Assembly (NCBI GenBank): GCA_903871805.1 | Contig: CAIQIE010000209.1 | Span: 1 to 64,000, forward strand | Direction of reading: 5' to 3' | Length of the DNA stretch: 64,000 nt | Origin: an uncultured Planctomycetaceae bacterium | Lineage (GTDB): Bacteria; Planctomycetota; Planctomycetia; Planctomycetales; Planctomycetaceae | Shown: one piece after another, positions 8,883 to 18,312 of the stretch | Layout: every line of letters begins with the position of its first letter | Position numbering within the stretch: position 1 is the stretch's first letter | The notes under the pieces: model-generated | What the model was told of the DNA's origin: nothing | What the model saw: only the letters and a program-made list of their open reading frames with translations | Databases searched by the model: none | Program-made: the position numbers and the translations under genes

Positions 8883-10184
8883 ATGGCATTTTTTCAAAAC
8901 TGTGACGGAGTCGGGCGACGCGAAGTTCTGAAGGCTGGCGCCTTTGGTGCGACCGGACTGACGATGGCCAGCTATTCTCAGTTGGCAGCTGCCAGTGTCG
9001 TCAACCCAAATGCGAAGGGCAAAGCGGCGATCTTTGTGAACCTCAATGGTGGCCCATCGCACATGGACACCTTTGACCTGAAGCCGGACGCACCTGCGGA
9101 ATATCGAGGGGAATTCAATCCGATTCAGACGTGTCTTCCGGGCGTGATGATTTCTGAGCACCTGCCGAAGATCGCCGGCTGCATGGACAAGTTCACTCTG
9201 CTGCGCGGGGTCTCGCACTCCGTAGCGGCTCATGAGCTGGGCACAAAGTATGTGAACACCGGCAACCGGCCGTTGCCATCCCTGGAATTTCCGGGCTACG
9301 GTGCGGTGATTACCAAAGAGCGACCGGGTATTCCTGAACTTCCCCCGTATGTGGCCATTCCCAACAGTGCGCAGCGACCTGGATATCTGGGCGTGAAATA
9401 CGCCCCGATGAATACCACGTCAACTCCGCAGATTGGTCAGCCGTATCGGGTGCGAGGCATAACGATGTCCGGTGGTTTGACGATCGATGATATTGAGCGT
9501 CGACGAGGTCTGTTGAGCCAGCTGGATCGGACGTTCAGTGACGTAGAGAAGGACAGTCAGTTGCTGGACGGGATGGATGAGTTTGGCCAACAGGCCCACA
9601 CGGTCATTACATCCACGAAAGCCCGCGAGGCTTTTGATATTGGCAAAGAGTCTCCGGAATTCTCGAAGCTGTTTGGTGGTTCGCAGTTGGGAGCCAGTTG
9701 CCTGCTGGCTCTGCGGCTGGTGGAATCTGGCGTCCGTTTTGTGACGGTCACCAACGGCGGCTGGGACACTCATCGCGACAACTGGACGACGCTGAAGACG
9801 CGTCAGCTTCCGGCTCTGGACGAAGCCCTGTCGGGGCTGTTCACCGGACTGGCCGCACGCGGGCTGCTGGAAAGCACCGTGGTCTATGTGACGGGGGAAT
9901 TTGGACGCACGCCGAAGATCAATCAGGAGCGAGTTGGGCGGGACCACTATCCGCGAAACATGTTTATGATTCTGGGTGGTGGTGGAATCAAGGGCGGTCA
10001 GGTTCTGGGGGAAAGCGACGAAACCGCCAGCATGCCGAAGCATGATGGGTTCTCGCCGGATGATGTGGCGGCCAGCTTCTATCACACGATGGGAATTAAT
10101 CACACCTTTGAATACCACACTTCGACCGGACGTCCGGTGATGATTGTCCGTGACGGCAAACTGATTCCGCAGCTGTTTGTCTGA
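8883..10184 (+). CDS. DUF1501 family protein, Tat leader
   Basis: 433 aa with a good ribosome site (AGGAG). The N-terminus GRREVLKAGAFGATG is a twin-arginine signal, so folded export is expected. The rest matches DUF1501, a sulfatase/alkaline-phosphatase-superfamily relative: NLNGGPSHMDTFDLKP near the N-terminus, TNGGWDTHRDNW in the middle and VTGEFGRTPKINQ..GRDHYP toward the end, with His and Asp residues suited to metal binding. No catalytic Cys/Ser formylglycine motif (CxPxR) is seen, so it is not a canonical sulfatase. It is the last gene of the sigma-factor block, before a strong terminator. Function is unknown; the constant pairing with DUF1549/DUF1553 proteins suggests a shared envelope process. 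Confidence 0.9.
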   Translation: MAFFQNCDGVGRREVLKAGAFGATGLTMASYSQLAAASVVNPNAKGKAAIFVNLNGGPSHMDTFDLKPDAPAEYRGEFNPIQTCLPGVMISEHLPKIAGCMDKFTLLRGVSHSVAAHELGTKYVNTGNRPLPSLEFPGYGAVITKERPGIPELPPYVAIPNSAQRPGYLGVKYAPMNTTSTPQIGQPYRVRGITMSGGLTIDDIERRRGLLSQLDRTFSDVEKDSQLLDGMDEFGQQAHTVITSTKAREAFDIGKESPEFSKLFGGSQLGASCLLALRLVESGVRFVTVTNGGWDTHRDNWTTLKTRQLPALDEALSGLFTGLAARGLLESTVVYVTGEFGRTPKINQERVGRDHYPRNMFMILGGGGIKGGQVLGESDETASMPKHDGFSPDDVAASFYHTMGINHTFEYHTSTGRPVMIVRDGKLIPQLFV

Positions 10185-10222
10185 CCGTCGCTGGAATGTT
10201 GCCGCAGCAGACCGATTGAGAC

Positions 10223-10259
10223 AAACCTGTCCTCGCTTCCGCGCCGACAGGTTTTTTTT
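10223..10259 (+). terminator. Intrinsic terminator after the DUF1501 gene
   Basis: AAACCTGTC pairs with GACAGGTTT across a 14-base loop and the 3' arm runs into an eight-T tract. It lies between two convergent genes (DUF1501 + and HD phosphohydrolase -) and may work for both, although the T-run favours the + strand. Confidence 0.8.
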
Positions 10260-10337
10260 CGTCCCTTTTGTGAGTGACGGGCCGAAAAGATTCCGCGAGA
10301 GCATGTGGACGGACGGACGGTCGATAATATTGGCGGC

Positions 10338-11672
<1,335 letters not shown>

Positions 11673-11761
11673 CAGGGGATTCTGAGCACTCGCGGAGGGA
11701 TTCTCAACTGGTCCGCAGGAAAAATGCGGTCAGGAAATCAGCATACGGCAGCCCCTGCCTG

Positions 11762-11799
11762 AAAAAGGCGTGCGACCCAATGTAATTTCGGTCGCACGC
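11762..11799 (-). terminator. Intrinsic terminator of the DUF805-like gene
   Basis: Read on the minus strand, GCGTGCGACC and GGTCGCACGC form a perfect 10-bp stem with a 12-base loop followed by CTTTTT. It lies 44 bases after the stop of the DUF805-like gene and before the HD phosphohydrolase start. Confidence 0.8.
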
Positions 11800-11842
11800 A
11801 CGCCGGAGATTCTGGCTATCCGCTGGGTTTGCAGCGGAACCA

Positions 11843-12304
11843 TCATCTTGATACGGCAATCGCCACAATCACCAGGGCCAGCACAAATAGCCCGATAAAG
11901 ATACCGACGATCCATTTTCCGGGAGTGTCGAGTGTCTTGTGATCTGCGTAACCCTCTGGCGCGGCGATGAGGCGAACGGCAATCACCAGATTCAGGATTG
12001 GTACAATCAGCCCGAGAACCCAAAAGCCATTCATTCCCAGATTCTTCAGACGCAGCACAATGACAGTGACCGAAGCGGTGAGGTTCAGCAAAGCGACGAC
12101 GACCACCGCAATCAGAGCGGGCGTTTGATCTGGGGTTACCAGACTTAAAACCACTGACGTCGCAACATTGCTGACGATACCGATAAGAATCGACAGCCCG
12201 AAATAGGCCAGTCGACCAATTCCGCCATAAACCCGTTGTGCTGCAATTTCAGAGGCCGGATCATCAAATGCCGGTGGCGCTGAAAACGGATTGTATTCGC
12301 TCAT
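11843..12304 (-). CDS. DUF805-like small membrane protein
   Basis: 153 aa with four predicted membrane helices (about residues 30-52, 62-85, 95-112 and 131-151). A soluble N-terminal tail (MSEYNPFSAPPAFDD) is followed by GGIGRLAYFGLSI, and RLKNLGMNGFW sits between helices two and three. Both patterns match DUF805 membrane proteins, where the R-x-x-(D/N)-x-G-x-x-G-(W/F) loop is typical. Function unknown. It is monocistronic with its own terminator. Confidence 0.65.
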   Translation of the reverse strand: MSEYNPFSAPPAFDDPASEIAAQRVYGGIGRLAYFGLSILIGIVSNVATSVVLSLVTPDQTPALIAVVVVALLNLTASVTVIVLRLKNLGMNGFWVLGLIVPILNLVIAVRLIAAPEGYADHKTLDTPGKWIVGIFIGLFVLALVIVAIAVSR

Positions 12305-12795
12305 CGAGTCCTCACAGGTTTTGATCTAATTCTCAAGAACTGTTTTGGGGGAGCTTCGCGGGGCGTAACCAGTCCAAGCGGCCCCTCGGGCGGAATTTGA
12401 TTTTACCTTGCCAGATTCGCTCCTGCTATCCTGAACACAGAAAAAATTGCTTCCACCGGGCGTGTTTCCCCCCGTATTTTACCCCACAAGGGCGGAACAC
12501 CGGGGCGGCCCCCTGACGGACAGAAGAGGGAAATCCGACGCAGAGACGTGCCAACTAACGGTGAGCGGAGAGCTGTGGGCGGACGGCACGATCCCCTGGC
12601 CAGGCCTGCCCGATTGTCACCTCCAACGCGGGCAGTGGGCGGCAAAAAAGAATCCTGGGGAACTCGCTTGAGAGATGTGCGATGATTGGTCACTATGGCG
12701 TGTGAATCACACATCTGGTCTGGAGCAGACCGTTCAAATTTCCGTAAAGGCCCGATGCGATCATTGGGTGCAGGCTGGCAGGAACAGGGCGAGAC
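12305..12795. other. Intergenic region, divergent promoters, no gene recognised
   Basis: About 490 bases between the divergent DUF805-like and Gfo/Idh/MocA genes. It is GC-rich with C and G runs (CGGGGCGGCCCCCTGACGG). The 174-aa frame on the minus strand (12403-12927) has no domain, is Pro/Arg-rich and intrudes into the oxidoreductase, so it is rejected. No known structured RNA was recognised. Confidence 0.5.
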
Positions 12796-13905
12796 ATGAG
12801 TCAGAAGGTTTGTCGTTGGGGAATTCTCAGTACCGCTGGAATTGCGAAGAAAAACTGGCATTCCATCATCAATTCCGGAAATGCTCAGATTGTCGCGGTG
12901 GCCAGCAGGTCTGTGGACAAGGCTCAACAGTTTATCACGGAATGTCAGGCCTCAGTTCCGACGGGTTCGCCGGTGGACGCTTTGGGCAGCTACGAGGAAC
13001 TGCTGAGTCGGCCGGACATTGATGCTGTCTACATCCCGCTGCCGACCGGGCTGCGTACAGACTGGGTGGTCAAAGCGGCGCAGGCTGGCAAGCACGTCAT
13101 GGTTGAAAAGCCTTGTGGGGTGACCAGCGCGGATGTCAACCGCATGATCGACGCCTGCAACACGGCGGGTGTGCAGTTCATGGACGGTGTGATGTTTATG
13201 CACAGTGCTCGCATGAATGCCATGCGTCAGGTACTGGACGATGGAACCAGTGTGGGCACAATTCGCAGGATTGCCAGTCAGTTCAGTTTTTGTGCGGATG
13301 ATGCGTGGGTGCAGAGCAACATTCGGGCCAGCAGTTCTCTGGAACCGGCGGGTTGCCTTGGCGACCTTGGCTGGTACACCATCCGGATCATTCTGTGGGC
13401 CATGAAATATGAAATGCCTGTCGAAGTACGCGGTCGAATTCTTAACGGGGTGAAGCGTGCGGACAGCAGCGACGTGGTTCCCATGGAATTTCAGGGGGAG
13501 ATGCACTTCGCGGACGGCGTTTCTGCAACGTTCTTCAATTCCTTCAGGACCAACCATCAGCAGTGGGCACATGTCAGCGGCACCAAGGGCTATCTGGCAT
13601 TGAATGACTTCGTCCTGCCATATTTTGGCAACGAGGTCTCGTTTGACGTCGCAAACCACAACTTTGTCGCCGACGGCTGCTACTTTACGATGGAAAAATC
13701 GCTTCGGACACACCAGCTGAAGGAATACAGCAACAACCACAAAAACGCTCAGGAAACAGAGCTTTTCCGCACATTTTCCGGGTTGGTGCTCAGCGGCCGC
13801 CGTGATTCCTTCTGGGCCGATGTCGCCCTGAAAACCCAGCAGGTGCTCGACGCGGCACTCAAATCCGCCCACAATGGCGGGGCGGCCGTCAACCCGCTGG
13901 CCTGA
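12796..13905 (+). CDS. Gfo/Idh/MocA family NAD(P)-dependent oxidoreductase (cytosolic)
   Basis: 369 aa without signal peptide. The N-terminal Rossmann domain begins WGILSTAGIAKKNW, a modified GxGxxG, followed by VAVASRS; the motif AGKHVMVEKPCG (EKP) is diagnostic of the family. The C-terminal alpha/beta domain contains GCLGDLGWYTIRIILW, resembling the D-x-G-x-H/Y region of GFO_IDH_MocA proteins. Members oxidise or reduce sugars and related compounds; the exact substrate cannot be read from sequence. The ATG lies after a weak GGGCGAGAC. A second, Tat-exported member of the superfamily is at 56087. Confidence 0.88.
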   Translation: MSQKVCRWGILSTAGIAKKNWHSIINSGNAQIVAVASRSVDKAQQFITECQASVPTGSPVDALGSYEELLSRPDIDAVYIPLPTGLRTDWVVKAAQAGKHVMVEKPCGVTSADVNRMIDACNTAGVQFMDGVMFMHSARMNAMRQVLDDGTSVGTIRRIASQFSFCADDAWVQSNIRASSSLEPAGCLGDLGWYTIRIILWAMKYEMPVEVRGRILNGVKRADSSDVVPMEFQGEMHFADGVSATFFNSFRTNHQQWAHVSGTKGYLALNDFVLPYFGNEVSFDVANHNFVADGCYFTMEKSLRTHQLKEYSNNHKNAQETELFRTFSGLVLSGRRDSFWADVALKTQQVLDAALKSAHNGGAAVNPLA

Positions 13906-14148
13906 TCATAAAATTCTCTGCCTGTGCGAAAACCTTCTGTTCCCTCGGAACTCAGTGGAACGGGACGGCAGATTTCCGGTAGACTGTGAACGTCGGGCGA
14001 TCGTGAAGGCAACGTCACGGTGGCTCTGATGGACTTTTGTGAGTGCTGATTACGTCTGGTGATCAATGGATTTCCGCAACAGCGGTGTGTCGCAACATCC
14101 CGACGGACGGCTGTTCTGTCCTGTAATCCTGCCGAGCATGGTGAACCT

Positions 14149-14691
14149 ATGGAAGCTCTTTTTGATCTGTTCAGCAGCCTGGTCAATGTGCTGTCTGCTC
14201 TGCTGAATCTGGTGCTCAGCCTTGTCCGAGTGCTGATTCCATGGATTCCGCTGCTTGGTTGGGTCGGATTCTGGGGTCTGGCAGTGAATTGGACAAAAGC
14301 GTTCCCCGTACTGCGTCGCGGGGGGCTGTTTGGTGTTTTGCTGCTGATGCTGGTCTCTGTGCTTGTCTGGGGTTCCGTGGCACCACCGGAAGGCGGAAAG
14401 CATTACTTCCTGGGTCTTGCGGTCAGCAATTTCACCGGCAAATTTATCTATGTGACCATGTTGACGTGCATCGCATTACTGTGCGGCTCAGCGCAACTGT
14501 CAGGTGCGTTTGGACGTCTGGCCGAATTTCCTGAAGAGCCGGCGGAAGACGATCACGGCCACGGCGACCACGGACATCATGGCCATGATCACGGCGATCA
14601 CGGGCATGCAGACCACGGGCATGGCGATCACGGGCATGGTCATGACAGCCATGCCGTGCATGGCGGCCACCATACGGCTCACGCCCACTGA
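14149..14691 (+). CDS. Membrane protein with histidine-rich C-terminal tail
   Basis: 180 aa from ATG at 14149; the track starts 30 residues earlier, but that part has no membrane character and no good ribosome site. Three hydrophobic segments are visible (about residues 8-45, 60-83 and 98-122). The last ~45 residues are a low-complexity His/Gly/Asp tail built of HGH, HGD and DHG units, ending THAHAH-like. At DNA level this is a degenerate CACGGNCAT/GATCACGG repeat. Such tails bind Ni, Zn, Cu or Co. No transporter family is recognised. Metal buffering or trafficking at the membrane is an inference from composition. Confidence 0.7.
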   Translation: MEALFDLFSSLVNVLSALLNLVLSLVRVLIPWIPLLGWVGFWGLAVNWTKAFPVLRRGGLFGVLLLMLVSVLVWGSVAPPEGGKHYFLGLAVSNFTGKFIYVTMLTCIALLCGSAQLSGAFGRLAEFPEEPAEDDHGHGDHGHHGHDHGDHGHADHGHGDHGHGHDSHAVHGGHHTAHAH

Positions 14692-14889
14692 GACCTCAGA
14701 GGCAGCCCGCTTCTGTGACGCTGGTCTTCTTCCGGCGCAGACGCGCCCTTTAGCTTCTGATCCGCCAGGATGCGTTCTGTTCAGGGGCTTCAATCGGTGA
14801 TCACTTGCGTTCGTTAACCGACTGATCAATAAGACACCTTCCCCCCCCGACCAACAAGCCCCACCCACGCTGTTCCCAACGGAGGACTT

Positions 14890-16158
14890 ATGCGTCTGCT
14901 GACCACTGCCGTTTTGCTTTGCAGCATTTCTACCGCCAGCGCTGGCGACTGGCCATCGTGGCGCGGTCCGCATGGGAACGGACAGGCAGATGGAAAAGGG
15001 TACGCCACCTCCTGGAATGCCGAGAAGAATATTCTCTGGAAGCATCCCTTAACGGTCCGCGGTGCTTCGACGCCAGCCGTGTCTGGCGACCAGATCTTCC
15101 TCACGGGAACGCAGGACGGACAGAATGTTGTCGTGTGCGTTGGGCGTGATGGAAAACCGCAGTGGCAGAAGACGCTGGGCAAAGCTGTGGATGGAAAGCC
15201 GGGCAAAGATGGCACCGGCGCCAATCCCTCGATCGTGACCGACGGAAAACACGTTTTTGCCTACTTCAAAAGTGGCGATTTCGGTGGTTTCACTGTCGAT
15301 GGGCAGCAGTTGTGGCACCACAATCTGCAGGACATGTACGGTGAGGACACGCTATGGTGGGACCTTGGAACATCTCCCGTGCTGAGTGAGGAAGCTGTTG
15401 TTATCGCCTGCATGCATTCCGGACCGTCATATCTGGCGGCCTTTAAGAAAGGCACTGGCGAGCTGCTCTGGAAACACGATCGCGAATTGGGGGCACCGGA
15501 AGAAGCGGCCCAGAGCTACGCCACCCCTGTCGTAGTCACTGAAGACGGCAGGGAGACCATTGTAGTTCTGGGTGCTGACCACGTCACAGCGCACGACGCC
15601 GCGACGGGCACAGAAACGTGGCGACTTGGCGGTCTGAATCCGACGGCTCACAAATACTTTCGCTCGATTGCCTCGGCGGCGGTCTCCGACGGCATTGTTG
15701 TCGCGCCTTATGCCCGCGGAGATTCACTGACCGCAGTTCGCATGGGCGGCAAGGGTGACGTGACAAAAACACATGTGCTCTGGTCCAACGCAGGCACCTC
15801 AGCCGATGTGCCCACGCCAGCCATTGCTGATGGCCGCATTTATATCTGCCGGGATAACGGGGAAAATCGCGGAATTGTGGACTGCCTCGATCTGCTGACG
15901 GGGAAGACGATCTGGAGCGGACAACTGCCCAAAAACCGCCACACCTTCCGGGCCTCTCCCGTCGTGGCGGATGGACACGTGTATCTGACTCGCCAGGACG
16001 GTACGGTCTTTGTTGTCGAAGCAGGCGGCGAGAGCTTCAAGTTAATCGCAGAGAACGCGACTGCCGACGAACACACGGTGGCCACACCGGTGTTTGTTGA
16101 CGGCACGATTCTACTGCGAACTGAATCGCACCTGTATCTGATCGGCTCAAAACCCTGA
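14890..16158 (+). CDS. Exported PQQ-like beta-propeller protein
   Basis: 422 aa with an excellent ribosome site (GGAGG) and a clear signal peptide (MRLLTTAVLLCSISTASAG). The mature protein starts DWPSWRGPHGNG, the usual opening of planctomycete PQQ-like repeat proteins. Repeating blades show the A-x-D..TG...W pattern (AHDAATGTETWRLGG, CLDLLTGKTIWSG, VYLTRQDGTVFVVEAGG). The fold is that of BamB and quinoprotein dehydrogenases; cofactor residues and a catalytic Asp-Glu set are not evident, so binding of pyrroloquinoline quinone is uncertain. Probably periplasmic and a protein-interaction scaffold or an unrecognised dehydrogenase. Confidence 0.85.
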   Translation: MRLLTTAVLLCSISTASAGDWPSWRGPHGNGQADGKGYATSWNAEKNILWKHPLTVRGASTPAVSGDQIFLTGTQDGQNVVVCVGRDGKPQWQKTLGKAVDGKPGKDGTGANPSIVTDGKHVFAYFKSGDFGGFTVDGQQLWHHNLQDMYGEDTLWWDLGTSPVLSEEAVVIACMHSGPSYLAAFKKGTGELLWKHDRELGAPEEAAQSYATPVVVTEDGRETIVVLGADHVTAHDAATGTETWRLGGLNPTAHKYFRSIASAAVSDGIVVAPYARGDSLTAVRMGGKGDVTKTHVLWSNAGTSADVPTPAIADGRIYICRDNGENRGIVDCLDLLTGKTIWSGQLPKNRHTFRASPVVADGHVYLTRQDGTVFVVEAGGESFKLIAENATADEHTVATPVFVDGTILLRTESHLYLIGSKP

Positions 16159-16231
16159 TTGGTACGCTCGATCGGGGACTCGCACAGCAGGCATGTCACC
16201 ATACCTGTCTGTCGCGAGAGCGGTGCTGCGG

Positions 16232-17764
16232 TCAGCGGCTGGAAATCACTTCGATCTGGCAGCCAATTGGAACGGAAGGCCAGATCTTCCCAATGGGTTC
16301 AATGCGAACCACGGTGCGTGACTCGCGATCTTCGGAGGACGCCTCTGCCATCAAAGGCACCTCGACCACCTGGCCTTTGAAGGCCTGATTTCCGGGGAAA
16401 ATCAGTTCCACTTCCTTACCGACGGACATTTCATGAACGCGTGCTGTCGGGAGGTGCACCAGCACACTGCGACGATCCGTATGCAGAATTCGCAGCACAA
16501 CCTCACTGGTTTGCATTTGATCACCACAGCGTCCGCGAACCTGCCCGACGATTCCATAAACCGGTGAGGCAAGACTCACTTCGGCGCTGGTCGACCGCAG
16601 CGACTGCAGCTGCTCGGCAAACTCTGTGCAGCATTCTTTTGCGGCGGTAACACCCAGCGCGTCTTCGATTTTTGAATTCAGCCCGGAACGTACTTCTTCA
16701 AGTCGAGTCAGCTCCGTTCGCAGTTTTTCCGCATCCTCTGACGGGGACGCGATGCTTTGAGCGTTGCCGCTGACAACCGGGGCTGCCGCCTGACTGAGAT
16801 CATCCACCGGCACCGCCACCAGCTGCACGGGCACTGTTGATTTGGTTGCCGAAGCCGCCTGTTTGTCGGCGGCAGTTGTCGTGACTTCTGTCGTGACTTT
16901 GTTTGCGCTGCTGAAAAAGAGTATTTCGCCGGGACCGGAGTTCGCTACCTTCGGGGAATTGGGACTGCGCACAGATGCCTGAGTCGCCGGAGTACCCCGA
17001 GGACGGACGGCAGCTGAACGCAACCCGGATTTCCCGCGGAATGCAGGTGTTTCCAGCAGCGCCAGATGCTCACGAACCCCTGCGATGTCGGCATCCAGAT
17101 CTCGCCGACGCCACTCCATCTCAAGTGCCGCCTGCGCTTCCAGCCGTTTCAATTCCCGTTCGGCATCATGCAGCCGCTTCTGACACTCCTCGACCTGCGA
17201 AATTTGTTGAGTATTTTCGAGGGTCACCAATGGCTGGCCGGAAAAGACTTCATCACCAGCCCGCACATGCACCTCGGAGAGCTTTGACGAAACAGGAACC
17301 TGAATCGACGTAATATCCGCGGACAGCACCCCAATCAGCGGCTGATTTTTTCCCTGGCCAAGCAACCAGACAATAAAGACCCCAGCCAGCAGAGAGCAGA
17401 CGATTACCGTCAGCGTGCGAAAGAAGGTACCAGGAAAACCCGAGCGAACGGGCTGCATCTGTAGTCGGCAGAGTTCCCGGGCCTGCGGCACCCAGGCTTC
17501 GTCAATTAACCGGGCCAGAGGTATCTGAAGTTCACTGGCAAAACCAGTCATCTCGCGATGTCGCCATAGCGCAATCTGACCGAAGCAGTAGACACCCTGC
17601 TGATTTAAGAGCGCCGCCTCAAATGCCCGAATCCCTTCAATCTGCGACAAATCATCCGTATAGGACGGAGTGTGGTCGAACAACACGCCGAACTGGCGGT
17701 CCATTCGGTGGCCGGCCGGCAGAGTCGCGATAATGGGAGAGTCCATAATTCCGTCCAGTGGCAA
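16232..17764 (-). CDS. HlyD-family membrane fusion protein with N-terminal helix-hairpin-helix-like domain
   Basis: 510 aa. The N-terminal ~75 residues (LSQIEGIRAFEAALLNQQGVY and CFGQIALW) resemble the helix-hairpin-helix/DUF4332 unit, with 'IEGI' in place of 'IEGIG'. One membrane helix follows at about residues 121-144 (FFRTLTVIVCSLLAGVFIVWLL), then a HlyD core: a lipoyl-like half (IQVPVSSKLSEVHVRAGDEVFSGQPLVTLEN), a long coiled coil interrupted by a Ser/Ala-rich insertion, the second lipoyl half (ASPVYGIVGQVRGRCGDQMQTSEVVLRI) and a beta-barrel end. It is expected to be an inner-membrane adaptor of an export system, but no transporter or outer-membrane channel gene is adjacent. The N-terminal head faces the cytosol and may dock a partner. 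Confidence 0.8.
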   Translation of the reverse strand: MPLDGIMDSPIIATLPAGHRMDRQFGVLFDHTPSYTDDLSQIEGIRAFEAALLNQQGVYCFGQIALWRHREMTGFASELQIPLARLIDEAWVPQARELCRLQMQPVRSGFPGTFFRTLTVIVCSLLAGVFIVWLLGQGKNQPLIGVLSADITSIQVPVSSKLSEVHVRAGDEVFSGQPLVTLENTQQISQVEECQKRLHDAERELKRLEAQAALEMEWRRRDLDADIAGVREHLALLETPAFRGKSGLRSAAVRPRGTPATQASVRSPNSPKVANSGPGEILFFSSANKVTTEVTTTAADKQAASATKSTVPVQLVAVPVDDLSQAAAPVVSGNAQSIASPSEDAEKLRTELTRLEEVRSGLNSKIEDALGVTAAKECCTEFAEQLQSLRSTSAEVSLASPVYGIVGQVRGRCGDQMQTSEVVLRILHTDRRSVLVHLPTARVHEMSVGKEVELIFPGNQAFKGQVVEVPLMAEASSEDRESRTVVRIEPIGKIWPSVPIGCQIEVISSR

Positions 17765-18312
17765 CGCTAATCAAACGACAGTCTGAACCCATCCGACGAA
17801 GGCTCTTCGCTCGATGAATCCCAGGGAGCATCCCTGTTTACTTTCTCGTCCGATCCAAATGCACCGCATGACAAATTTACGGAACCCGCAAAGACTTATT
17901 GCTCAACCCAGGCACCCCAAACACCCCAAAGATCATAACCCGAATTCAGCAAACATGCAGAAATCGCCATTCGGCGAACCTTTGAGTGCCAGCCCCCACG
18001 GAAGAGGGGTTTTTCATTCACCTCGTGTCTTCAGGGCGAGCGAATCCGTTGTGAAAGGCCCCAGAAGTCACGGCATCGGCAGCCCTGCGGGAACTCACTC
18101 CTGGTGAGACTTCTCATAACGCCTCAGGCAATGATCGGGCCAGCCGCCGGCAGTGAAAAAGTGTCACGGCCTGTGAACCGGAACTCCTTCAGGAAAACGC
18201 GGGTATTTTGACACTCTTTGGTTACAATGGGTGCGTCTGTCAGCGAAGAATTTGCCTCAGTCGAACTCTGATGTGTTTCCCTGCGGCTTTCTGACTTTTG
18301 TGAGCCCCCTCC
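17765..18312. other. Divergent intergenic region, no gene recognised
   Basis: About 550 bases between the divergent HlyD and YyaL-type genes. The + frame 17814-18107 is Pro/His/Arg-rich without domain or ribosome site. A TACAAT hexamer at about 18225 lies close to a TTGACA-like TTTGACAC, but the spacing of about nine bases is too short for a standard sigma-70 promoter. Nothing else supportable was seen. Confidence 0.45.

Noticed and set aside
9420-10304. 294-aa - strand ORF
   Set aside because: Antisense to the DUF1501 gene and runs across its terminator.
12403-12927. 174-aa - strand ORF in the gap before the oxidoreductase
   Set aside because: Overlaps the first 130 bases of a well supported gene, Pro/Arg-rich, no domain and no ribosome site.
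12952-13872. 306-aa - strand ORF
   Set aside because: Antisense shadow of the Gfo/Idh/MocA gene.
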